NCBI GenBank assembly: GCA_036554605.1
Contig: DATBMY010000038.1
Span: forward strand, 1-22,402
Direction of reading: 5' to 3'
Source of the DNA: DATBMY01 sp036554605
GTDB taxonomy: Bacteria; Acidobacteriota; Blastocatellia; UBA7656
DNA: 22,402 nt
Every line of letters begins with the position of its first letter. Positions within the stretch are counted from its first letter, which is position 1. Below are positions 1 to 6,292 of the stretch, piece after piece. The position numbers and the translations under genes are program-made. The notes under the pieces were generated by a model. It searched no databases and had not been told where the DNA came from. It saw only the letters and a program-made list of their open reading frames with translations.

Positions 1-315
1 GTAGATGAAAATTGTTTGCGTCGTGTTGGCCGAAAAATCCCACTGCGAGTTTTCAACCAGCATCGAGAGCAATTTCGCGCATCCGGGCCGAATGATTAGT
101 AAAGGATTAAGATTAATTATTTATTCAGTTACGGCGCTTGAAAGAGCAACAGAATTGCAATATGGCAGCCCGTCGATGGCTGGTATAATAGTTGCCAAGG
201 GAACAAAGGATGTGGGCCGGGAGAGTTGCGATAATCTTGTGGTAGCAACTTTCAAGGTAACGAAAGAATCCAAAGTCCGACTTAGCAATAACGACTGAGG
301 AAGAGGTTCTAAAGG
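1..315. other. Gene-poor leader region upstream of the phosphatase
   Basis: I see no convincing gene here. A 97-codon open frame at 5-298 has no good ribosome site, no recognisable domain and a composition unlike the neighbouring genes, so I treat it as chance. The stretch is more AT-rich than the coding DNA around it and holds a likely promoter near 181-189 for the gene that begins at 316. Confidence 0.55.
181..189 (+). promoter_or_regulatory. Extended -10 promoter candidate for the phosphatase gene
   Basis: The sequence TGGTATAAT holds a perfect TATAAT at 184-189 preceded by the TGn extension of an extended -10 promoter. No good -35 lies at 16-18 bases; TTGCAA at 155-160 is too far away (23 bases). 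Transcription from here would give a leader of roughly 120 bases before the start at 316. Inference from consensus only. Confidence 0.4.
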
Positions 316-930
316 ATGAAAAAGATAGCTCGCCAAGCATCAATCAAGTCTGCCCAAACCGCGGTACTCGCCATAATGTTTAGCCTTTCGCTGGCCGGCG
401 CGGCCAGCGCTCAATCCGAAATGGAAAGCAAATTCTCCGGTGTCAATATAAAGAACTTCGGCCAGATGGACGAGCGCTTTTTCAGGGGCGCGCAGCCGAA
501 GCCGGAAGACATCAACAGGCTTGCCGCGCTCGGCATCAACACGATAATCGATCTGCGCGACGATCCGAAGGATTTCGAGAAGAGCGCGGCCGAAGCGGCC
601 GGCATGCGCTACATCAACATCCCAATGAGCGACAAGAAGCGCCCTCGGGATACGCAGATCGAAGAGTTCTTAAAAGTCGTCAGCGATCCTGCTACCGGCA
701 AGTTCTTCGTGCACTGCGCCGGCGGGCGTCATCGCACGGGGGTTATGGGCGCGGTCTATCGCTATAACCATTATCAGTGGAATTATGATCAGGTCTATCG
801 CGAGATGAAGGATTATGATTACTACTCGCGGTGGGGACACGGCGCGCTCAAGGTGTACGTGCAGGATTATTACCAGCGCCTCCAGACCAGAGGTGTAGAG
901 GCATCATCGGGCGCCTCGTCGAATAACTAG
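316..930 (+). CDS. Secreted dual-specificity/tyrosine-type protein phosphatase
   Basis: This is a 204-residue member of the cysteine-dependent phosphatase superfamily. Residues 1 to about 32 form a signal peptide (Lys/Arg-rich start, hydrophobic core, ASAQ cleavage region), so the enzyme probably acts in the periplasm or outside the cell. The phosphate-binding loop HCAGGRHRTG spans residues 133-142, with nucleophile Cys134 and Arg140 in CX5R spacing. Upstream are the family's typical FRGAQP and INTIIDLRDD segments; Asp106, in the loop MSDKKR, is a candidate general acid. The substrate cannot be told: family members act on phosphotyrosine, phosphoserine/threonine, inositol phosphates or lipids. 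The start at 316 is chosen because it begins the signal peptide; GAGG at 303-306 lies nine bases upstream. A strong hairpin closes the unit. Confidence 0.88.
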   Translation: MKKIARQASIKSAQTAVLAIMFSLSLAGAASAQSEMESKFSGVNIKNFGQMDERFFRGAQPKPEDINRLAALGINTIIDLRDDPKDFEKSAAEAAGMRYINIPMSDKKRPRDTQIEEFLKVVSDPATGKFFVHCAGGRHRTGVMGAVYRYNHYQWNYDQVYREMKDYDYYSRWGHGALKVYVQDYYQRLQTRGVEASSGASSNN

Positions 931-961
931 TCCGTTAGCGTAGCCCTCCTTTCGTCAACAG

Positions 962-999
962 AGAAGGCCGCCCTTTGCCTGGGCGGCCTTCTGTTCCTT
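962..999 (+). terminator. Strong hairpin terminator, probably bidirectional
   Basis: A perfect 12-base stem (AGAAGGCCGCCC at 962-973 with GGGCGGCCTTCT at 981-992) encloses a 7-base loop and is followed by the pyrimidine-rich GTTCCTTC. It lies 30 bases after the phosphatase stop and just beyond the stop of the convergent gene at 1021, so it can serve both. The U-tract is imperfect in either direction. Confidence 0.75.
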
Positions 1000-1020
1000 C
1001 GCGATAGGGGTAAATAAAGA

Positions 1021-2037
1021 TCAGATTCGCGTCAGCTCAGCGATCCTCCGGCGAAGCGCGCGAACGTATCCTTCCATCGTATCGCCGTCATAACCCGCCG
1101 CGCGGAAAGCGTCGCGCAGTTGCTCATCGCTGAGCCGGGCGAGCAGCCTCCCGATCCATCGCGCATGCGCGACCGGAATTCCGCGCATGTCTTTCTCTTT
1201 CTTTACCTCGCCCCTGTAATAAGGCGGATAGAGCACCGACAGCGCGCCGAACTTCGTGGGCCGGGTGTTGTAATCGAACTCGACCACACCGTCTTCGACC
1301 TCTACGACGAACTTCGTCGAGAGGAAATCTTCCAGATCATTCTTCGACCGCTTGCCACCAAATCCTCCGGCCTTGCCCAGCGTAGCGCCGAGGTCGGATA
1401 CGACGTAACGCGCCTGGAGCCGGCCCGTCACCTTGTCCCTGACTGTGAAGACGCGGTTGTTGTCCGTGCGCGCATCGTAATTATTGAGCATTATCATAAG
1501 CACTTTCAGCCCGCTCAACTCTCGCGTGCCAGCAAACGGGTTATCGCTCCAGTCCCATGCGCCGCCTCGCTTAACGCTTTCGCGACGCGGCTCGAACCGC
1601 GCGCCTACAAGCATGCGGCCATCAACTACATACTCTTCGCCTCGCGAAAGGCTCGGGAGGCCTTCTATTGTGGCTCGCCTAAGATAATAAGCCTCTTCGG
1701 CAAAGTAGCCGACGGCCCAAACAAGTCGCGTTGCGACCGTCTCTGCCTGTGCCTCTGGCCCAAGCTTTACCGACCATTCAACGCCACGCGCATCTCGCAC
1801 CTTTATCTTTGGCGATTCGCCGTCCTTATCCTCTTTCAAAAACTTGAAAGGGGCTACGGGCGCCAGTTTCGCGGCGCCCGCGCCATAAAACAGATTGCGC
1901 TTGCTTATGTCGCCGGGATTCTTCCATAAGAGGGCCGGCATACCGTTCGCGCGGCGCTGCCAGCCGTATGCTCCCGGCGCGACCATAGAAAGCAGCGCGC
2001 CGATCATAAGCGTGGCGAGAACTCTTTTTCTTAGCAT
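1021..2037 (-). CDS. Exported protein with atypical kinase-like conserved residues, paralog A
   Basis: This 338-residue protein begins with a clear signal peptide (residues 1 to about 25, ending near AYG). I do not recognise a named family. It is clearly homologous to the gene at 3163-4092. Conserved blocks read like a divergent protein-kinase-like fold: VRDARGVEWSVKLG with Lys91, QAET with Glu99, then NNYDARTDNN (Asp188, Asp192, Asn194) and YVVSDLG with Asp215. This order (Lys, Glu, D..N, DLG) is that of HipA, FAM20 and CotH-like kinases, but the assignment is inference. A helical tail follows (HARWIGRLLARLSDEQLRDAFRAAGY). The start at 2037 is preferred over one 37 codons upstream because AGGAGAGGAGC sits directly before it and the signal peptide begins there. 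It is the last gene of a three-gene run. Confidence 0.72.
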   Translation of the reverse strand: MLRKRVLATLMIGALLSMVAPGAYGWQRRANGMPALLWKNPGDISKRNLFYGAGAAKLAPVAPFKFLKEDKDGESPKIKVRDARGVEWSVKLGPEAQAETVATRLVWAVGYFAEEAYYLRRATIEGLPSLSRGEEYVVDGRMLVGARFEPRRESVKRGGAWDWSDNPFAGTRELSGLKVLMIMLNNYDARTDNNRVFTVRDKVTGRLQARYVVSDLGATLGKAGGFGGKRSKNDLEDFLSTKFVVEVEDGVVEFDYNTRPTKFGALSVLYPPYYRGEVKKEKDMRGIPVAHARWIGRLLARLSDEQLRDAFRAAGYDGDTMEGYVRALRRRIAELTRI

Positions 2038-2050
2038 GCTCCTCTCCTGT

Positions 2051-2299
2051 TCACACCAGTCGCGTAGGCTCATTAGGTTTCGGGTCGCCCACGGGCGGCG
2101 GATCGGGCTCGCCCTCCGGCAGGCCGGGTTGATCTGGCGGCTCCTCAATGGGCGGCTGCGGCCCCTGGTCTGGCGGAACAGGCTGAGGCTCGCGCTCTAC
2201 ATCCGAGTCGCCCGAGCCCGGCGGTATCGTTACGTCCGGGTTAATGTCGCGGTCCCGGTCGCCAACCGGGTCTTCAATATTAGGATTTTTTCTGCTCAT
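2051..2299 (-). CDS. Small proline- and acid-rich, probably disordered protein
   Basis: This 82-residue protein has about 23 prolines, 11 aspartates and 8 glutamates and almost no hydrophobic core, so it is expected to be disordered. It has no signal peptide, cysteine or membrane segment. The start is supported by AAAGGTGA just before the ATG. It sits 44 bases after the YflT-like gene and 13 bases before the kinase-like gene, all on one strand, which argues that it is really expressed. I do not recognise a family. It could be a linker-like or stress-related hydrophilic protein; no function should be assigned. The opposite-strand frame at 1895-2347 looks like its shadow. Confidence 0.6.
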   Translation of the reverse strand: MSRKNPNIEDPVGDRDRDINPDVTIPPGSGDSDVEREPQPVPPDQGPQPPIEEPPDQPGLPEGEPDPPPVGDPKPNEPTRLV

Positions 2300-2343
2300 T
2301 CACCTTTCCCTTTGTTCGAAGGATGCCGCGGCTTCCATTCGAT

Positions 2344-2832
2344 TTAGCGTACCTTCTCGGAGCCCGCGGCTTCGAGTATCTTCCTTGCCTGGTCGATGCG
2401 GTCGTCGTGTGAATAGACGCCTACGAGTATGCCGCCGCGCTCGATCTCTTCGTTAAAGAACTTGGCTTCGTGTTCGGGCATTCCCATGCCTATAAGCGCT
2501 CCGGTCAGCCCCCCCGCCGCCGCGCCCGCACCGAGCCCGGCGAGTGTGGCGACGATCGGTCCGGCCGCGACAAGCCCGATGCCCGGCACGGCGACGACGC
2601 CAAGCGCCACAAGCCCCGCGGCGATTGCGCCTAGCACGCCGCCTATGGTTGCGCCCGCCGCCGCCCCTTCGGGGGCTTTGGTGGCCATCGCCACGCCGAA
2701 TTCTCGACCGCGCGTAGCGTCGCTCATAAGCAGGCTTATGTCGTCGCGCGACCATCCATAATGAACAAGATCTTCGACCGCGCGCTCCGCATCGGCGCGA
2801 GACTTGAATAATCCGGTTACGAGTGTTGCCAT
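2344..2832 (-). CDS. YflT/general stress protein 17M-like protein with glycine zipper
   Basis: This is a 162-residue protein. Residues 1-35 (LVTGLFKSRADAERAVEDLVHYGWSRDDISLLMSD) match the N-terminal module of the YflT/GSP17M family of heat- and general-stress-induced proteins. Residues from about 57 to 117 are a Gly/Ala-rich hydrophobic stretch with the GxxxG spacing of a glycine zipper, likely membrane-inserting or oligomerising. The C-terminal part (FFNEEIERGGILVGVYSHDDRIDQARKIL) is a short alpha/beta module that repeats the fold of the N-terminus. Its biochemical role is unknown in the family. It is the first gene of a run with the Pro-rich protein and kinase-like paralog A. A strong AGGAGGAG ribosome site lies about six bases before the ATG. 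Confidence 0.8.
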   Translation of the reverse strand: MATLVTGLFKSRADAERAVEDLVHYGWSRDDISLLMSDATRGREFGVAMATKAPEGAAAGATIGGVLGAIAAGLVALGVVAVPGIGLVAAGPIVATLAGLGAGAAAGGLTGALIGMGMPEHEAKFFNEEIERGGILVGVYSHDDRIDQARKILEAAGSEKVR

Positions 2833-3162
2833 AAGCTCTCCTCCTGATCAATTAGCTTGAACTTGACAGAGAGCCATTAGTGCAACGCCAGTGCCATTTA
2901 AATTCGCGCCGTTTTGGAAAGGACCGACTGGCTCACATGGTGACGGCGAGCCATAAGCAGGCTGTTTTTTTGATTTTTTGCGGAACGATTGGCCCGGCCC
3001 GGCAAGCTGCCATTCTTGCGCCGCGCCCGCGGCTCGTCTTTTTTCAATACAAGCCACGTACTGTTTCAGGGGCCAGAGATCAGGGGTCGGGGGTCAGGGC
3101 ATATGAGATTTCAAATCTCAAAGGCTATCTGACAGACAATCCCTGACCCCCGACCTCTGACC
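2833..3162. other. Intergenic region with foldback repeat
   Basis: This 330-base stretch separates the stress-protein operon from kinase-like paralog B. No frame here looks coding. It must hold the promoter of the YflT-like operon, but I cannot place a good -35/-10 pair. Its downstream end carries the nested inverted repeat at 3077-3163. Between 2960 and 3060 there are T-rich runs and GC-rich blocks without clear structure. Confidence 0.55.
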
Positions 3163-3163
3163 C
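3077..3163. repeat. Nested inverted repeat (foldback element)
   Basis: The outer arms at 3077-3099 and 3141-3163 are inverted copies that match at 20 of 23 positions and share the core GGTCGGGGGTCAGGG. Inside lies a perfect inner palindrome, TGAGATTT at 3104-3111 and AAATCTCA at 3113-3120, around a single base. The right arm reaches the stop codon of the gene at 3163. The architecture resembles small dispersed foldback or REP-like elements, but only one copy is in the window, so mobility cannot be shown. On the minus strand it could also form a terminator-like structure after the kinase-like gene. Confidence 0.6.
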
Positions 3164-4092
3164 TATAGCGCGGCCAGCTCGTTTATACGCGCGCGGACAG
3201 CTTTCGCGAGCGTCTCTATCTCGGCGGCGCTATAGTTCGCCGCGCGGAATGCATCGCGAATCTGATCGTCGCTTAATTGCGCGAGGCGCTCGCCCATCCA
3301 GCGCGCATGCTCGACCGTTATATCGTTAAAGATGTTCTGCCGCTTTCCGCTATAAGCGAAGTCGACCACGTTGTTTTTTATCCCCTTGATGAACCTCGCG
3401 TCGGCATAATCTTCGGGCTTGTTGCGGCTGCGCGATATGAAGTTGCCGGTCTTGCCGAAGGTAGCGCCCAGATCGCTTATGATGTAATGCAGCTCCATCT
3501 CGCCGGTGGCCTCGTCGCGCACCGCGATTATCTTGTTGTTGTCGTCCTTGATGTCCCAGTTTTCGAGCAGCGCCATCAGCGCTTTTAGCCCCTGAAATTC
3601 GGGCTTTCCGACAAAGGGATTGCTGTCCCAGCTCCATATATCGAGCCGCTCGACGCCATCGGGGCGCGCCTCGAACTTCACGTTCTCAAACGTGCCCTTC
3701 CCTTCAATCGTGACGCGCGGGACCAGGTATGCGATCTCTGTGGGATAGCCCGCGGCCCATACAAATCGCGTGGCCGCCGTCTCGGCCTGCGACTCCTTGC
3801 CGAGCTTGGCAACCCACTCGCGCCCCCGGCCGTCCTTCACGCGATACTTTGTATTTGTGCCCGAGGTATCCTGCTTTATAAAAGTGACGCGGCTCAAGTC
3901 GGGTTCCATCTCTTTGCCGCCTGGCCCGAGAAATAGATTGAGCGAGGCAACATTTGCCTGCTGCTTCCACAAGACCGGCGTCCCCGTTACTGCGCGCTTC
4001 TTGTCCTTTGCGCCGGCAAAACAGTACGTCGAAAAACTCAGTGTCAGGATCAGTGAGATGTTGATAAACCTTGCAACCGTGTTCGCAATCAT
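3163..4092 (-). CDS. Exported protein with atypical kinase-like conserved residues, paralog B
   Basis: This 309-residue paralog of the gene at 1021-2037 has an N-terminal export signal (residues 1 to about 26, ending CFAG). It keeps every block that suggests a kinase-like fold: VKDGRGREWVAKLG with Lys96, SQAET with Glu104, ENWDIKDDNN (Asp180, Asp184, Asn186) and YIISDLGATFG with Asp207, followed by HARWMGERLAQLSDDQIRDAFRAANY. Because these charged and Asn residues persist in two diverged copies, they are probably catalytic or ligand-binding. Paralog B lacks an insert of about 25 residues that paralog A has before the HARW block. AGGAGGG nine bases before the ATG supports the start. It appears to be transcribed alone. 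A secreted non-enzymatic role cannot be excluded. Confidence 0.72.
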   Translation of the reverse strand: MIANTVARFINISLILTLSFSTYCFAGAKDKKRAVTGTPVLWKQQANVASLNLFLGPGGKEMEPDLSRVTFIKQDTSGTNTKYRVKDGRGREWVAKLGKESQAETAATRFVWAAGYPTEIAYLVPRVTIEGKGTFENVKFEARPDGVERLDIWSWDSNPFVGKPEFQGLKALMALLENWDIKDDNNKIIAVRDEATGEMELHYIISDLGATFGKTGNFISRSRNKPEDYADARFIKGIKNNVVDFAYSGKRQNIFNDITVEHARWMGERLAQLSDDQIRDAFRAANYSAAEIETLAKAVRARINELAAL

Positions 4093-4249
4093 ATTACGTA
4101 GCCCTCCTATGAATCAGCCAAAACCCGCTGGCTCGTTCGAACCCGACATTTGGGCTTACAATTCTGGTGCCAGTCGAAGGCCGCACGCGGCCTCCAAGGA
4201 TTCGGAAGCGGCTATTTATGAGGTTATATTATGCGGGCGGGCTGTTTAT
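4093..4249. other. Short intergenic region with perfect GC hairpin
   Basis: The region between the M24 peptidase stop and paralog B contains a perfect inverted repeat, AGGCCGC at 4178-4184 and GCGGCCT at 4187-4193. It has no T-tract, so it is a weak terminator candidate for the peptidase operon. Confidence 0.35.
4157..4172 (-). promoter_or_regulatory. Possible sigma-54-like -24/-12 element
   Basis: On the minus strand the sequence TGGCACCAGAATTGTA has the spacing of a sigma-54 promoter (TGGCAC, five bases, TTGCA), but the critical GC of the -12 element reads GT. It lies about 65 bases before the paralog B start. The mismatch makes this weak. Confidence 0.2.
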
Positions 4250-5608
4250 TCACTTCACCAGATGATACTCGGTCTGCCGTTTTAATACCCACGATATGCG
4301 CCCCTGCTCGTCTATCGCGGCATCTTCTTCGAGGCCGACCCAGAGCTGCTGGCCACCCCATTCGGGAATCGGAGTCGTTGCCGCAAGCTCTATTGAAAAC
4401 CATGTGCTCGGCAGTATAAGGACATCGCCCCGGCCGGGCACGCCCTGCTGCCGGTCCCATAACCCGACGAGCGGGCCCGCCCCGTGGCCGTGGTCGCCTA
4501 CCGGGTGCGTATATATCGAGCCGGTGATGCCCTCTTCTTTCATCCTCCCGAGCGCGTCGGCCAACACCTCGTTGCCGGACCTTCCCGCCCGCATGCGCTC
4601 CATCAGTATGTCCTGGAGGCGATTTGCATTCTTAAGCGCACGCTTTATGCCTTCGGGCACGTCGCGCTCGCCTTCGCGCAGGACATACCCCATGTGCTGC
4701 GTGTCGGTGTTCAAACGCATGGCGGTTATGCCGAAATCCACATGAAGCACATCGCCTCGCTCTATAACCACCGGCGCGTCCTCGGCCAGAAGGTTCACCC
4801 CGGCTTTCGCGGGCTTCTGCACGCGGACCGAAGGTTGAAACCAGGTCCCGAGACCAAGATCATTGACCTGCTGTCGCAGCCACCACACCACGTCTTTATC
4901 GGTGGTCTTGCCCGGCGTTATGACCTCGTTTGAAAAGGCCCGGCCGATGAGCCAGTGGACCGTCTCCATCATCTGGCGATAGGTCGGAAGCATTTCGGGA
5001 AGGCGCATCTGGACATATTCGAGCGCTAGATTTTCGGCGCGCACAAACCTGCGCGTGTACTTCGGCCCGAGCACATCTTCGAGTTTCTCGCGCTCGCCGG
5101 CCGACAGCCCGTCACTGAAAGCATGCGTGTGAGATATATTGATCGCTATGGTCTGCGGGTTGCGCTCTTCGACGAGCTTGCGAAGCAGCACCCACTGCCC
5201 CTCGCCGTATATCTCGCGCCCTTCTACTTCCGGATCGCGATATACGGTATAGAGACCGCCGTTCGAGCCGCCGCCGAGCGCCAGCCTTTCGACGCCCTGC
5301 TCGGCCCCGCGATCATGGAAGACATACATGGTGCGGCGGCGCGCGGCAAAGACCGTCGGCGACACGAGCGAAAAGAATACCGGGTCTTCGTTATATTCGC
5401 GACATATGACCAGCCACATCTGGACGCCGTGCTTTCGCATCAAGGCGGGCAGGACGCGTTCGAGCCTCAGCTTTAACCACTGCTGCTGTATGTCGGCCTG
5501 CTCGCGAAGGCGGGGAAGCCTGCCGGGAGTTTCAGCCAGCGCCGGAGCGGCCACCACCGCGCAAATGATAAGCGAAAGCAAGCTTGCAAAGCGATGTAGC
5601 AATCTCAT
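4250..5608 (-). CDS. Secreted M24-family metallopeptidase (Xaa-Pro aminopeptidase-like)
   Basis: This is a 452-residue exported peptidase with a signal peptide (residues 1-25, ending ALA-E). Residues about 35-195 form the N-terminal creatinase-like domain and residues about 205-440 the pita-bread catalytic domain. Metal-ligand candidates in family order are Asp291 (HVDFGI), Asp302 (NTDTQH), the His of GDHGHGAGP (373 or 375), Glu407 (FSIEL) and Glu427 or Glu428 (WVGLEED). All five positions therefore look intact and the enzyme is probably active on peptides with proline next to the N-terminus, though the exact substrate is unknown. AGGAGAAG before the ATG supports the start. It lies 16 bases after the zinc-ribbon gene and is the last gene of the operon headed by the M28 peptidase, so the two may act together in external peptide breakdown. 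Confidence 0.85.
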   Translation of the reverse strand: MRLLHRFASLLSLIICAVVAAPALAETPGRLPRLREQADIQQQWLKLRLERVLPALMRKHGVQMWLVICREYNEDPVFFSLVSPTVFAARRRTMYVFHDRGAEQGVERLALGGGSNGGLYTVYRDPEVEGREIYGEGQWVLLRKLVEERNPQTIAINISHTHAFSDGLSAGEREKLEDVLGPKYTRRFVRAENLALEYVQMRLPEMLPTYRQMMETVHWLIGRAFSNEVITPGKTTDKDVVWWLRQQVNDLGLGTWFQPSVRVQKPAKAGVNLLAEDAPVVIERGDVLHVDFGITAMRLNTDTQHMGYVLREGERDVPEGIKRALKNANRLQDILMERMRAGRSGNEVLADALGRMKEEGITGSIYTHPVGDHGHGAGPLVGLWDRQQGVPGRGDVLILPSTWFSIELAATTPIPEWGGQQLWVGLEEDAAIDEQGRISWVLKRQTEYHLVK

Positions 5609-5624
5609 CGAATCTTCTCCTGAT

Positions 5625-5942
5625 TCACTTCAACTTGATCCCTGACGTGTCGTCGCGGTTGCGCAGCCAGTCCCATACGGACTGCGCGGCAAGCACCAGT
5701 ATAAATCCGAGCGGGATCAGCAGCAGAACGTAGAGCCAGTCGAGCCGGAACATTATTCCTGATATGACCACTCCCACAAAGACGGCGGCGAGCCTCACCT
5801 GTAGATAAGCCATTCCGACCGTCTCTTCCGAATCCTCGCTTTCGGCGACGAGCGGACCCTGGCACGAGGGGCACTTTTCGAGCAGCTCGCCCTGTTTGAA
5901 TAAATCTATCGCGGCTGAACAGTGCGGACACCGGGAAGGCAT
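5625..5942 (-). CDS. Zinc-ribbon protein with two membrane segments
   Basis: This is a 105-residue protein. Two CxxC knuckles near the N-terminus (CPHC and CPSC, about 20 residues apart) form a zinc ribbon. Two hydrophobic segments follow at about 45-65 and 68-88, and a charged tail (WLRNRDDTSGIKLK) ends the protein. The start at 5942 is chosen because GAGGAG lies seven bases before it; an earlier TTG at 5969 overlaps the preceding stop and has no better site. It sits in the middle of the peptidase operon. I do not recognise a named family; it may be a membrane adaptor, but no function is shown. Confidence 0.68.
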   Translation of the reverse strand: MPSRCPHCSAAIDLFKQGELLEKCPSCQGPLVAESEDSEETVGMAYLQVRLAAVFVGVVISGIMFRLDWLYVLLLIPLGFILVLAAQSVWDWLRNRDDTSGIKLK

Positions 5943-5965
5943 CGCTTCGCTCCTCGCGCGGCTCG

Positions 5966-6292
5966 TCAATCCGCGCCGCCGTCTCGCGAAAAGCCTAAAC
6001 GGAGCAGGCTACGGCAAGCTCCGCAAACAAGAGTAGCGCCGCCCGCCTCGTCGGCGAGCGCGCCCACCTTAAGACTTCCGCAGGCCGCGCACGCCACGGT
6101 CGGCTCGCACGAGTCAGGCTGCCGGACTTCTACCGGCGCGCTCGCGCGACCGCCCGTTTCGTATGTGACCAGTAGAAAACTCGCAAGGCAATCGTTACAA
6201 ACATGATTGAAGCAGCATTCGGGCTCACAAGTATAGACGACCTCGCCGGAAGCGCATTCGGGACAGTTGACTTTGATCGATCGTGCTTCCAT
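5966..6292 (-). CDS. Small cysteine-rich, probable metal-binding protein
   Basis: This 108-residue soluble protein carries four pairs or clusters of cysteines: CPEC, CEPECC with CNDC, CAAC and CGAC. This suggests two zinc-binding units, one at each end, joined by a middle segment without cysteines. There is no signal peptide. Its ATG directly follows the TAG stop of the M28 peptidase gene (TAGATG) without a clear ribosome site of its own, so its translation is probably coupled to that gene. The next gene begins 23 bases downstream. No family is recognised; regulatory, metal-storage or protein-binding roles are all possible. Confidence 0.65.
   Translation of the reverse strand: MEARSIKVNCPECASGEVVYTCEPECCFNHVCNDCLASFLLVTYETGGRASAPVEVRQPDSCEPTVACAACGSLKVGALADEAGGATLVCGACRSLLRLGFSRDGGAD

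Noticed and set aside
5..298. A 97-codon frame at the start of the window
   Set aside because: It has no ribosome site, no domain and atypical composition, and it covers the probable promoter of the phosphatase gene.
3070..3163. Inverted G-rich repeats as insertion-sequence ends
   Set aside because: Only about 40 bases lie between the arms, no transposase gene is present and no target-site duplication is visible.
5943..5969. TTG start at 5969 for the zinc-ribbon membrane protein
   Set aside because: It overlaps the previous stop but has no ribosome site, whereas the ATG at 5942 has GAGGAG seven bases upstream.
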